A stretch of 64,000 nucleotides of DNA from Bacteroidota bacterium (lineage in GTDB: Bacteria; Bacteroidota; Bacteroidia; Chitinophagales; Chitinophagaceae): positions 45,533-109,532 of the forward strand of contig CANJPH010000006.1 in NCBI GenBank assembly GCA_947476145.1. The letters are read 5' to 3'. The notes under the pieces are model-generated. The model searched no databases. It was not told where the DNA came from and worked only from the letters and a program-made list of their open reading frames with translations. Below, one piece after another: positions 27,704-35,896 of this stretch. The position numbers were made by a program, and so were the translations under genes. Within the stretch, counting starts at the first letter, position 1, and each line of letters starts with the position of its first letter.

Positions 27704-28843
27704 TTACAATCTCGTTTTTACTTGTTGAACCATGTCTACTTTCCAACTACTGTAATCCCCTGCTATAATATGTTTTCTGGCTTCGCCTACCAACCATAAA
27801 TAAAAGGATAAATTTTGAATACTCGCTAATTGTAATCCTAAAATTTCATCCGCCACAAACAAATGACGCATATAGGCCTTTGTATAATATTGACTTAACT
27901 CATTAGGTATGCCTGGATCTAGGGGTGAAAAATCTTTCTCCCATTTCTTATTCTTGATATTAATTACCCCTTGAGAAGTAAACACCATTCCATTACGTCC
28001 ATTGCGGGTGGGCATCACACAATCAAACATATCTATGCCTAAGTCAATGGCTTCTAAAATATTCCATGGTGTCCCTACCCCCATTAAATAACGAGGCTTG
28101 TCCACTGGTAAATGTGCACAACAATGTGCCGTAAATTCATACATTTCTTCCTCGGTCTCTCCTACACTTAAACCTCCAATAGCATTGCCTACCGCATTTT
28201 TGGAACTAATATATTCACAAGAAGCTTTTCTTAAATCCTTATTTAAACCGCCCTGCACAATAGGGAATAAATTTTGTGTATGCCCATACAAGTCCGGCGT
28301 TTCGGCTAAACGATTAAAACATTTATCTAACCATACATGGGTTAAGTCCATGCTCTTTCTTACATACTCATAAGTACTAGGTATGGGTGGACATTCGTCA
28401 AATGCCATTATAATATCTCCACCAATGCTTCGTTGAATGTCCATTACTTTTTCAGGACTAAACAAATGTTTACTACCATCAATATGCGATTGAAAAACAA
28501 CCCCCTCCGGTTTAATTTTTCGATTGTTGGCCAATGAAAAAACTTGATACCCCCCACTATCTGTTAAGATAGGTCGGTCCCATCCCATAAATTTATGAAG
28601 TCCGCCTGCTGCTTCTAAAATTTCGGTGCCAGGTCTTAGATAAAGATGGTAGGTATTACCCAATATAATTTGTGCTTGAATATCGGCCTTTAGTTGTTGT
28701 TGAGTAACCGCCTTAACGGAGCCAATGGTACCCACTGGCATAAAAATGGGTGTTTCAACAACCCCATGATCGGTGGTAATGGTTCCTGCGCGGGATGCAC
28801 CCACCTTACTCTGATATGCTAATTCAAATGCTAATGCAGCCAT
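27704..28843 (-). CDS. tgt: Queuine tRNA-ribosyltransferase (tRNA-guanine transglycosylase)
   Basis: The protein has 379 aa and exchanges guanine at position 34 of GUN tRNAs for a queuosine precursor. Motifs: TPIFMPVGTIGSVKAV, LTDSGGYQVFSL with an active-site Asp, MAFDECPP, RYLMGVGTPWNILEAI and FDCVMPTRNGRNG with the nucleophile Asp. The zinc-binding block C-x-C-x2-C found in the Escherichia coli enzyme before the final RHL is replaced by DPGIPNELSQYYTKAYMRHL, with no cysteine. The ATG at 28843 is only four bases from a TACCTTTG -7 box, and 38 bases separate it from the divergent GT2 gene. Confidence 0.96.
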   Translation of the reverse strand: MAALAFELAYQSKVGASRAGTITTDHGVVETPIFMPVGTIGSVKAVTQQQLKADIQAQIILGNTYHLYLRPGTEILEAAGGLHKFMGWDRPILTDSGGYQVFSLANNRKIKPEGVVFQSHIDGSKHLFSPEKVMDIQRSIGGDIIMAFDECPPIPSTYEYVRKSMDLTHVWLDKCFNRLAETPDLYGHTQNLFPIVQGGLNKDLRKASCEYISSKNAVGNAIGGLSVGETEEEMYEFTAHCCAHLPVDKPRYLMGVGTPWNILEAIDLGIDMFDCVMPTRNGRNGMVFTSQGVINIKNKKWEKDFSPLDPGIPNELSQYYTKAYMRHLFVADEILGLQLASIQNLSFYLWLVGEARKHIIAGDYSSWKVDMVQQVKTRL

Positions 28844-28847
28844 GAGG

Positions 28848-28855
28848 CAAAGGTA
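28848..28855 (-). promoter_or_regulatory. -7 box of tgt (TACCTTTG), 4 bases from ATG
   Basis: This is a perfect TAnnTTTG match on the minus strand, followed by CCTC and the tgt ATG. No TTTG -33 box is seen at 19-21 bases; that position overlaps the opposite promoter's -7 box. It predicts a leaderless or nearly leaderless mRNA. Confidence 0.55.
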
Positions 28856-28869
28856 AGGTCAAATAGTAT

Positions 28870-28877
28870 TACTTTTG
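28870..28877 (+). promoter_or_regulatory. -7 box of the GT2 gene (TACTTTTG), 4 bases from ATG
   Basis: This is a perfect TAnnTTTG match on the plus strand, followed by TACT and the ATG at 28882. It is placed back to back with the tgt promoter inside 38 bases. Confidence 0.55.
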
Positions 28878-28881
28878 TACT

Positions 28882-30009
28882 ATGATTACTAACCTACCCG
28901 TATCAAATATCCTGATAGGTGCATTTGCTTGCATAATAGCTATTCAGTTGTTTTACTATCTATTTTTTTTCCTAAGACTGGCCATTTATAAGAAGCCAAA
29001 AAAAGCAGTGAATGTAGAACACCCTATTTCGGTGGTGATTTGTGCACGTGACGAAGCCGAAAACCTAGCCAATTTTTTACCAGGTGTGTTGGTTCAACAA
29101 TATAGTACCACCCATGAAATTGTTTTAGTAAACGATAATTCGGAAGACGAATCCAGGTATTTATTGGAAGAGTTTAGAAAGTCATTTAAAAACTTAAATA
29201 TTGTTACCCTATCTCAGGACGCCAAAATGATTAATGGGAAAAAGTTTCCTTTGTCTATGGGTATTAAATCGGCTAAAAATGAAACCTTATTATTAACCGA
29301 TGCAGACTGTGTGCCAGCAAGTGAAAACTGGATGCAATTAATGCAGGATGGCTATAACGATGATATTGAAATTGTATTAGGCTATGGTGCCTATAAAAAG
29401 AAGCCTGGTTTTTTAAATAAACTCATTCGATTTGAGACTTTTCAAACGGCTTTACAATATTTTTCCTATGCGCTAGCAGGCATGCCTTATATGGGGGTGG
29501 GTCGTAATTTATCTTATAAAAAAGAGGTATTTTTTAGAAACAAAGGTTTCTCCTCTATCAACCAAATGCCTAGTGGGGATGATGATTTATTTATTAATCA
29601 GGTAGCCCATAAAAAAAATACCGCCATTGTTATAGATAAAGATGCCCATACTTTGAGTGAACCTAAAACTAGCTTTAACGAATGGATGACGCAAAAATAT
29701 AGACACTATACCACTAGTAAATATTATAAAACTCACCACGCTTTTTTATTAGCATTATATGCATTTAGTCAATTTTTAATATACCCTATTTTAATTACTG
29801 CTTTAGTTTTTACCAGGCAGTATATATTAATAGCAAGTATATGGGGAGCGCGCTTTTTGATTCAAGGGATTGTATTAAGAGTGACCATGAAAAAATTAAA
29901 CGAATTGGATTTATGGCCATGGTATTTATTCTTTGATATCTGGTCTTTCTTTTATTATTTATTTACCTTGCCCAGCGTATGGAAAGCACCGAACAAAAAT
30001 TGGAGTTAA
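28882..30009 (+). CDS. Family 2 glycosyltransferase, membrane-bound
   Basis: The protein has 375 aa. An N-terminal membrane segment (ILIGAFACIIAIQLFYYLFFFLRL) is followed by the GT-A domain: PISVVICARDEAENL, IVLVNDNSEDES, LLLTDADCVPAS with the metal-binding DxD-type motif, and PSGDDDLFI as the acceptor-side motif. Two or three C-terminal membrane segments follow (FLIYPILITALVF). The family builds surface polysaccharides or glycolipids from nucleotide sugars; the sugar cannot be inferred. Its last 31 bases overlap the start of rsmG in another frame. Confidence 0.88.
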   Translation: MITNLPVSNILIGAFACIIAIQLFYYLFFFLRLAIYKKPKKAVNVEHPISVVICARDEAENLANFLPGVLVQQYSTTHEIVLVNDNSEDESRYLLEEFRKSFKNLNIVTLSQDAKMINGKKFPLSMGIKSAKNETLLLTDADCVPASENWMQLMQDGYNDDIEIVLGYGAYKKKPGFLNKLIRFETFQTALQYFSYALAGMPYMGVGRNLSYKKEVFFRNKGFSSINQMPSGDDDLFINQVAHKKNTAIVIDKDAHTLSEPKTSFNEWMTQKYRHYTTSKYYKTHHAFLLALYAFSQFLIYPILITALVFTRQYILIASIWGARFLIQGIVLRVTMKKLNELDLWPWYLFFDIWSFFYYLFTLPSVWKAPNKNWS

Positions 30010-30617
30010 TTACCAAATACTTTGCCGATTTTACCCCTGGCCAATTAACACAATTGGCTGGATTAGAAGCGGCGTACACCGAATGGAATAGTCAAATAAA
30101 TGTGATTTCCCGAAAGGACATTGATCAGCTTTATTTACACCATGTATTGCATTCATTAAGCATTGCAGCCATTGCAGAATGGGAAAAAGGCACTCAGGTG
30201 ATTGACATAGGTTGCGGTGGCGGATTCCCCTGCGTACCCATGGCTATATTTTTTCCAGAAGTGCAATTCTTGGCAGTAGATAGTATTGCTAAGAAACTAA
30301 AAGTAGTGGATGCTGTTTGTGAAATGGTGGGTATTAAAAATATCAAAACACAACACACGCGCGTAGAAGAAATCAAAAATAAGAAATTTGATTACGCCAT
30401 TAGCCGCGCCGTGGCGCCTTTAAAAGATTTATGGAAATGGGCCGGTCCAATCATAAATAAAAAACCGAACCAACCCAATGGACTCATTTGCTTAAAAGGT
30501 GGCGATTTGCATCAAGAAATTTTTGAAAGCGGGGTGCGTCCTAAAATGATGTCCATTTATGATATTTTCCAGGAGGAGTATTTTAAAGAGAAGTACATAA
30601 TTCAAGTGAAGAAATAG
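29979..30617 (+). CDS. rsmG: 16S rRNA m7G527 methyltransferase RsmG (GidB)
   Basis: The protein has 212 aa and methylates N7 of G527 in 16S rRNA with SAM. The family blocks are LEAAYTEWNSQINVISRKD, the SAM site VIDIGCGGGFPCVPMAIFFPE, VDSIAKKLKVVDAV and YAISRAVAPLKDLWKW. The ATG at 29979 lies within the GT2 gene (31-base overlap) but gives the standard N-terminus. The stop codon falls in the left arm of a long inverted repeat. Confidence 0.95.
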   Translation: MESTEQKLELITKYFADFTPGQLTQLAGLEAAYTEWNSQINVISRKDIDQLYLHHVLHSLSIAAIAEWEKGTQVIDIGCGGGFPCVPMAIFFPEVQFLAVDSIAKKLKVVDAVCEMVGIKNIKTQHTRVEEIKNKKFDYAISRAVAPLKDLWKWAGPIINKKPNQPNGLICLKGGDLHQEIFESGVRPKMMSIYDIFQEEYFKEKYIIQVKK

Positions 30618-30781
30618 ATGAAAATTTTCATTTACTGCTCAACATTTAACGCTAAAAATAGAATTTGACATCTAAAATTGTGAACTCGCTTCGCTCAGAC
30701 ATGCACAATTTTTTAACGATGTAAAATTCTATTTTCTTAACGCTATGTTTCGAAGTTCATTCAAATTTTATCTATTTCTTC
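30608..30781. repeat. Long imperfect inverted repeat (174 bp) between convergent genes
   Basis: The ends are perfect inverted 12-mers: GAAGAAATAGAT at 30608-30619 and ATCTATTTCTTC at 30770-30781. The arms continue pairing imperfectly, including AAAATAGAATTT with AAATTCTATTTT, GACATC with GATGTA, and AAATTGTG with CACAATTT. The central loop is about 20 bases (AACTCGCTTCGCTCAGACAT). It covers the end of rsmG and the space before the convergent M1 peptidase stop. It may be a palindromic repeat element or a bidirectional terminator; no transposase or obvious target-site duplication is visible. Confidence 0.75.
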
Positions 30782-30799
30782 TGCTTATAAAGCAAACTT

Positions 30800-32704
30800 T
30801 TAATTAGGTATCTCTAATTTATTATTACTTCTATTTACATCTGGTAATCGATAGCTTGGATCAATTTCAATGGACTTTAATGCGCTTAATGGCTTCGTGG
30901 TTTCAAAAGTATAGGTAGGTTGTACCCATTTACATTCAGGATGCACTATTCTATTGCCATTGCCTTCTGCTACTTTATTCGCTAACATTAAATCCAATGG
31001 AATATAATGCAATTCACTACTTCCGTCCTTGTAGGTAATTAATACTTCCAATGGCGCAGGCATTTTTCCTAGGCGTTGCAAACTAATGATGGCTCCTGTT
31101 GGTGTAGCTTGAATATCATTTAAACCAAAATCAACGGTCTTGGTGCTGTTCACCCAATATTCTTTAAACCATTCTAATTGAATACCACTTGTTTTTTCTG
31201 CAACACGAATAAAATCATTTGCATTAGGATGTTTAAATTTCCAAGTGTTGTAGTAATTTATTAATACTTTATCGCGTACTGAATCTCCAATAATATACCC
31301 TAAGAAACCCAGGAAGGTTCCTCCTTTACTGTAAGCGGCACTACTGTAAGCATAATTGGTATTAAAATGATCCGAGTGCGTACTCATGGGTTCTTCTAAA
31401 CCACTTTTTGCCAATCCTAAATAACCCATATAATTAGCAGCCTGCACCAAGGGTAATTGCGTCTTCGCTTTTTCACTATTTGCCATCATTTGTGCTTTTT
31501 CTCTTGCACTTATAAAGGGAGAATTAGGTCCAAAGGTTTGGTTGTATTCATAAGAAACTGCTTCTTCGGCATAACTCGTAAATCCTTCATCCATCCAAGG
31601 GAATAAACTTTCATTGGTTCCTAATATATGCTGATACCAACTATGCATCCACTCGTGAAACACCGTGCCTAAACCTGGCCCTTTTAACAAGGTTGCCATT
31701 GCATATTCCATTCCACCATCACCCCCTTGAATAAAAGAATATTGAGGGTAAGGATAGGCACCGAATTTCTTTTCCATAAAAGGCAACATTTTTTCAGCTG
31801 CCCATAAAACATTCGCCCATGCACTATCTGCTCTTGCATCCTTCTCCTTATAATATACATTAAGGGTTAAACCTTTTCTCACTTCTTTTGACAAGTGCTT
31901 AAATTTATTATCAGCAGCCCAAACAAAATCATGGATATTATTTCCTTTAAAGTTCCAAGCTTTTACACCTTGTGTATTGGCTGTTGCAGTTGGGTTTTGC
32001 AACACACCGGTTGCGGCCACCATATAGTTTTGATCTAATTGTAAAGTCACATCGTAGTTACCCCACACCCCATAAAATTCACGTGCTATATAAGGATTGG
32101 TGTTCCATCCTTGGTAATCATATTCTACCATTTTAGGATACCACTGGCTCATAGAATAGCGCACCCCTTCCGCATTATCTCTGCCCGATCTTCTAATTTG
32201 TTTTGGCACTTGCGCTTCAAAAACTAAAGAAATTTTAACAGAAGACTTTGGCAAAATCGCTTGCGATAATTGCACTTCCAAAATGGTTTCGTGTTCAATT
32301 AATTGTTGCACTTTACCATTAATGGTAATAGCACTTACTCTTTGATATCCAATTTCACTTGGACTTAATTTTTCGATTCTATCAGTCACACGCGCATCCC
32401 AATCCTTTACCGCATCCCCTCTGCGGTTGGTCATGGTATTTTTGCCTAATTCTCGGCTACGAATATCCATTACTGAGTTCGGCTGAAACGCATTCCAGTA
32501 TAAATGGAAATATACTTTTGTTAAAGTGTCGTTACTATTGTTATCATACACAATCTCTTCGCTACCCTTCACCATATTGGTATTTACATCCAATGCAGCT
32601 TTAATATTGTAATTAATGTGTTGCTGCCAACGATCGGCTTGGGCATTTGAAAATAATACAGACATTACAAATAATGTCAACAAGGATGCTATTTTATTTA
32701 ACAT
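30800..32704 (-). CDS. M1-family zinc aminopeptidase, exported
   Basis: The protein has 634 aa. A signal peptide (MLNKIASLLTLFVMSVLFSNAQA) sends it to the periplasm or surface. The gluzincin site is complete: GDGGMEYAM (substrate-binding variant of GxMEN), then HEWMHSWYQHILGTNESLFPWMDEGFTSY, an HExxH motif with the third zinc ligand Glu in DEGF. M1 enzymes remove N-terminal residues from peptides, so a nutritional role is likely. It lacks an obvious T9SS C-terminal domain. The gene follows rsmI after a 120-base space and converges with rsmG across the long inverted repeat. Confidence 0.92.
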   Translation of the reverse strand: MLNKIASLLTLFVMSVLFSNAQADRWQQHINYNIKAALDVNTNMVKGSEEIVYDNNSNDTLTKVYFHLYWNAFQPNSVMDIRSRELGKNTMTNRRGDAVKDWDARVTDRIEKLSPSEIGYQRVSAITINGKVQQLIEHETILEVQLSQAILPKSSVKISLVFEAQVPKQIRRSGRDNAEGVRYSMSQWYPKMVEYDYQGWNTNPYIAREFYGVWGNYDVTLQLDQNYMVAATGVLQNPTATANTQGVKAWNFKGNNIHDFVWAADNKFKHLSKEVRKGLTLNVYYKEKDARADSAWANVLWAAEKMLPFMEKKFGAYPYPQYSFIQGGDGGMEYAMATLLKGPGLGTVFHEWMHSWYQHILGTNESLFPWMDEGFTSYAEEAVSYEYNQTFGPNSPFISAREKAQMMANSEKAKTQLPLVQAANYMGYLGLAKSGLEEPMSTHSDHFNTNYAYSSAAYSKGGTFLGFLGYIIGDSVRDKVLINYYNTWKFKHPNANDFIRVAEKTSGIQLEWFKEYWVNSTKTVDFGLNDIQATPTGAIISLQRLGKMPAPLEVLITYKDGSSELHYIPLDLMLANKVAEGNGNRIVHPECKWVQPTYTFETTKPLSALKSIEIDPSYRLPDVNRSNNKLEIPN

Positions 32705-32824
32705 ATATAATGGTTTAATGACCCTATTATAAGAATCAAATTAAAGTTTAAAACAAAACTAAATTTAAGATAAAAAGGGTAGCGAACCAACTAACTTTTA
32801 TAATAGGATAAAACTGGAATGAAT

Positions 32825-33490
32825 CTATTCCTTCCCTTCCACCACAATCACAATTTCCCCTTTTACCTGCTTGGCTGTATAATGAAGGATTAAATTATCC
32901 AAGGTATCGGTGGTATTTTCTTCAAACATTTTGGTAAGTTCTCGGCTCACTGCAGCTTTGCGATCTCCCCCAAAATAACTGGCAAATAATTCCAAGGTTT
33001 TGACCAACCGCATTGGGCTTTCATAAAAAATCATGGTACGCTCTTCATTCACCAAGGACTCCATTAAAGTTTTCTTTCCTTTCTTTAAAGGAATAAATCC
33101 TTCAAAAGTAAATCTGCTCGCAGGCAATCCACTATTGGTTAAAGCAGGTACAAATGCAGTGGCTCCTGGTAAACTGATAACTTCCACCCCCGCTGCTTTG
33201 CAAGCACGCACTAATAAAAAAGCAGGATCCGAAATGCCTGGACTTCCCGCATCGGTAATAATAGCAATATTTTTCCCAGCTAATAATTGTTGCACCAAAT
33301 GATCCACTACCTTATGCTCATTGTGTTGATGATAAGGTGTTAATGGTTTTTGAATTTTATAGTGTTGTAATAATTTAGAAGAAGTGCGGGTGTCCTCACA
33401 TAAAATAAAGTCCACCGCTTGTAGAACCTCCACTGCCCTAAAGGTAAAATCTTTCAAATTCCCAATTGGGGTAGGCACTAAATACAACAT
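32825..33490 (-). CDS. rsmI: 16S rRNA 2'-O-ribose C1402 methyltransferase RsmI
   Basis: The protein has 221 aa, shorter than the Escherichia coli enzyme but typical of many phyla. The tetrapyrrole-methylase-like fold is recognised by MLYLVPTPIGNLKDFTFRAVEVLQAVDFILCEDTRTS, ITDAGSPGISDPAFLLV, SLPGATAFVPALTNSGLP and TMIFYESPMRLVKTL. It transfers a methyl from SAM to the ribose of C1402 in the ribosomal decoding centre. It is 23 bases downstream of purS and ends a minus-strand unit with pepP, pssA and purS. Confidence 0.95.
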   Translation of the reverse strand: MLYLVPTPIGNLKDFTFRAVEVLQAVDFILCEDTRTSSKLLQHYKIQKPLTPYHQHNEHKVVDHLVQQLLAGKNIAIITDAGSPGISDPAFLLVRACKAAGVEVISLPGATAFVPALTNSGLPASRFTFEGFIPLKKGKKTLMESLVNEERTMIFYESPMRLVKTLELFASYFGGDRKAAVSRELTKMFEENTTDTLDNLILHYTAKQVKGEIVIVVEGKE

Positions 33491-33513
33491 ATCTTAAGGG
33501 TATGAATAAGCGT

Positions 33514-33765
33514 TTACGCTTTTACGAATTCAATTTCAAAATACTCCATTACTGCATTCGCTAATAATTGTTTACTAGCCTCTTCTGCCACTGCTCTTGC
33601 AGCAGCTTCGTCAGCAGCTTCAATTTGCAAAGTAATATGCTTACCTACTCTTACATCCTGCACACCATTCATTCCTAAATTGTGTAAGCCTCCTAAAACG
33701 GCTTTACCCTGAGGATCTAATAAATCTTTTAATGGCATTACTTTGATTTGAACTTGAAATAACAT
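33514..33765 (-). CDS. purS: Phosphoribosylformylglycinamidine synthase subunit PurS
   Basis: This is a small protein of 83 aa with the PurS layout: FQVQIKVMPLKDLLDPQGKAVLGGLHNLG followed by VRVGKHITLQIEA and a C-terminal ELAC-like helix-strand (ANAVMEYFEIEFV). PurS bridges PurL and PurQ in the fourth step of purine synthesis in organisms with the three-part enzyme. PurL and PurQ are not in this window. It sits 13 bases after pssA. Confidence 0.9.
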   Translation of the reverse strand: MLFQVQIKVMPLKDLLDPQGKAVLGGLHNLGMNGVQDVRVGKHITLQIEAADEAAARAVAEEASKQLLANAVMEYFEIEFVKA

Positions 33766-33778
33766 AGAATTTGTTTTC

Positions 33779-34549
33779 TTATTGAGTAATTTTTTTTTGG
33801 TAGAACAAAGATACTAAGCAATAGCCAATAAAGCCAAATGGAATGGCTAACCATCTGTAAAAAAAGGCCGTTACCAACACTTCTAGCACTACGAGTAATA
33901 ATGGGAGGATTAATTGCTTCTTATTTCCAAGGCCTTTTAGCGCTAACATAGGAAGTTTCATCACCATTAAAAAGGAAACGAGTAAGATATAGGCATACCA
34001 GAAAAGTGGGCTTAATAGCATTTTAGATAATATTGGCGAAGGAGATTGCCAATAAATTAAAGGGAATGCCGCAGTGAGTAACCCAATCATAGGTATTGGC
34101 ACTCCTTTGAAATAAGTAGTTTGTTCGGTATCAATGTTAAATCTGGCCAAACGGTAGGCGCCCGCCATTGGAATTATAAATGCGCCGAATAACCAAATAG
34201 AATTTTGTGATAAAGCATTTACATCGGTTGCTAATGACAATCTCAAAAACTGCAATACAATAAATGCAGGTGCCACGCCAAAACTTACCACATCGGCTAA
34301 AGAATCTAATTGCTTGCCCATGTCGGAGGACACTTTTAATATCCTTGCAGCAAAGCCATCAAAGAAATCCATCAAACCTGCTAAACCTATATATAAACTT
34401 GCATAAAATAATTTTGCTGGAATTTCAATAATTACACCCCCGGTATCATCCATTGAAAACATCGCACCCGCTTCAAATGCCGACATAATTGCCAAACATC
34501 CAAAAAACAAATTAAGCAGGGTTATTAAATTCGGGATTTGTTTTTTCAT
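33779..34549 (-). CDS. pssA: CDP-diacylglycerol-serine O-phosphatidyltransferase
   Basis: This is an inner-membrane enzyme of 256 aa that makes phosphatidylserine, the precursor of phosphatidylethanolamine. The CDP-alcohol phosphatidyltransferase motif DG-x2-AR-x8-G-x3-D-x3-D is complete in DFFDGFAARILKVSSDMGKQ followed by LDSLAD. The N-terminus IPNLITLLNLFFGCLAIMSAF and LARFNIDTEQTTYFKGVPIPMIG are characteristic of the PssA branch. It has about seven membrane segments. The gene starts 3 bases after the pepP stop and is followed by purS, so it is cotranscribed with both. Confidence 0.92.
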   Translation of the reverse strand: MKKQIPNLITLLNLFFGCLAIMSAFEAGAMFSMDDTGGVIIEIPAKLFYASLYIGLAGLMDFFDGFAARILKVSSDMGKQLDSLADVVSFGVAPAFIVLQFLRLSLATDVNALSQNSIWLFGAFIIPMAGAYRLARFNIDTEQTTYFKGVPIPMIGLLTAAFPLIYWQSPSPILSKMLLSPLFWYAYILLVSFLMVMKLPMLALKGLGNKKQLILPLLLVVLEVLVTAFFYRWLAIPFGFIGYCLVSLFYQKKITQ

Positions 34550-34552
34550 GTG

Positions 34553-35848
34553 TTATTTCTTGCGACGCATTAAAGCTTCAATTTCTTCTGCTTTGTTTGG
34601 AATATTTTTAAATAAATCCTGATTGCCTGTTTTCGTAATCCACACATTATTTTCGATACGAACACCCATCCCTTCTTCTTTTATATAAATACCAGGCTCC
34701 ACTGTAAATACCATACCTGCTTCAATAGGAGCGGTCCTAGTACCTAAATCATGAACATCAATACCTAAGTGATGCGAAATACCATGGTATAAATATTTAC
34801 GATACGCAGGATTGTTGGGGTCTTCGTTTTTAATATCTGTTTTATTTAACAATCCAATTTTCAAAAATTGTTTGGTGGCTTCTTCCCCAACTTTGTCGGT
34901 ATACTTTACAATAGAAATACCTGGCTTTAAAATAGATTTTGCATAATCATGTAAATGCAAACAAGCATTGTACACTTCTTTTTGACGCTTGGTAAACTTA
35001 CCATTGACAGGCACGGTTCTCGTGAGGTCGGCATTGTATCCGCCATAAGCCGCGCCAAAATCCATTAAGATTAATTCACCATCCTTGCACACATTGTTAT
35101 TACTAACATAATGCAAGGTACGCGCATTGTCCCCACTTGCGATAATACTATGATACGCAACACCAGTAGCTCTCTGAGATAAAAATGAATGATAAATTTC
35201 AGCTTCTATTTCATATTCAAAAACACCTGGCTTAATAAATTGCAATAATCTTCTAAATGCCACTTCGGTAATATCAATAGCCTTTTGAATCACCACTACT
35301 TCTTCTTTTGTTTTAATACCGCGTAAATCTTTTAATATTTTAGCCGCACGTAAATATGAATGCAATGGATAACGCGATTTCATTTGGTCAATGAACCTAT
35401 ATTCTGCACTGCGCACTAAATTATTTTTACGGTCGTTCTCGTTGGAGTCTAAATAAATGGCATCCGCTAAATGAATCCATTGTTGTAACATACCATCCAA
35501 CACATCCTCCCATACAATGGTAGTCATACCCGAAATGCTGGTTGCTTCATTGGCCCTAAAACGCTTCCCATCCCAGATTTCTTTTAATTCCTGTGGGCGC
35601 ACCAGCACCAACACTTCTCTATACTTAGGATCGGGATTGTCTGGAAATAAAATAACCATGGTTCCCTCTTGTTCAATTCCCGACAACCAATATAAATCAC
35701 TGTTTTGTACAAACCCATGTAATGCATCTCCATTGCTTGGAAACTCGTCATTGCTTACAAAAATAGCAATGCTGTTTTTTTGCATCTTGGATACAAAACG
35801 TTTTCTATTTTGAATAAATATTTTTGAATCTAATGGTAAATATTTCAT
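34553..35848 (-). CDS. pepP: Xaa-Pro aminopeptidase (aminopeptidase P family, M24B)
   Basis: The protein has 431 aa. The N-terminal creatinase-like domain (SIAIFVSNDEFPSNGDALHGFVQNSDLYWLSG) precedes the pita-bread metallopeptidase domain. Metal ligands sit in ILMDFGAAYGGYNADLTRTVP (two Asp), HGISHHLGIDVHD (His), MVFTVEPGIYI (Glu) and MGVRIENNVWIT (Glu). It removes N-terminal residues preceding proline in the cytoplasm. It is the first gene of the pepP-pssA-purS-rsmI unit; a TATCTTGC box about 20 bases before the start may be its -7 element. Confidence 0.94.
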   Translation of the reverse strand: MKYLPLDSKIFIQNRKRFVSKMQKNSIAIFVSNDEFPSNGDALHGFVQNSDLYWLSGIEQEGTMVILFPDNPDPKYREVLVLVRPQELKEIWDGKRFRANEATSISGMTTIVWEDVLDGMLQQWIHLADAIYLDSNENDRKNNLVRSAEYRFIDQMKSRYPLHSYLRAAKILKDLRGIKTKEEVVVIQKAIDITEVAFRRLLQFIKPGVFEYEIEAEIYHSFLSQRATGVAYHSIIASGDNARTLHYVSNNNVCKDGELILMDFGAAYGGYNADLTRTVPVNGKFTKRQKEVYNACLHLHDYAKSILKPGISIVKYTDKVGEEATKQFLKIGLLNKTDIKNEDPNNPAYRKYLYHGISHHLGIDVHDLGTRTAPIEAGMVFTVEPGIYIKEEGMGVRIENNVWITKTGNQDLFKNIPNKAEEIEALMRRKK

Positions 35849-35896
35849 GCGATTTAATTTGACTATGCCTGCAAGATACTTAAAAAAGTAGCTGAT

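Noticed and set aside
32723-32807. Perfect 10-base inverted repeat CCTATTATAA ... TTATAATAGG before the M1 peptidase gene, a possible invertible promoter
   Set aside because: The arms are AT-rich and 65 bases apart; matches of this size are expected by chance several times in 64 kb, and no recombinase gene is nearby.
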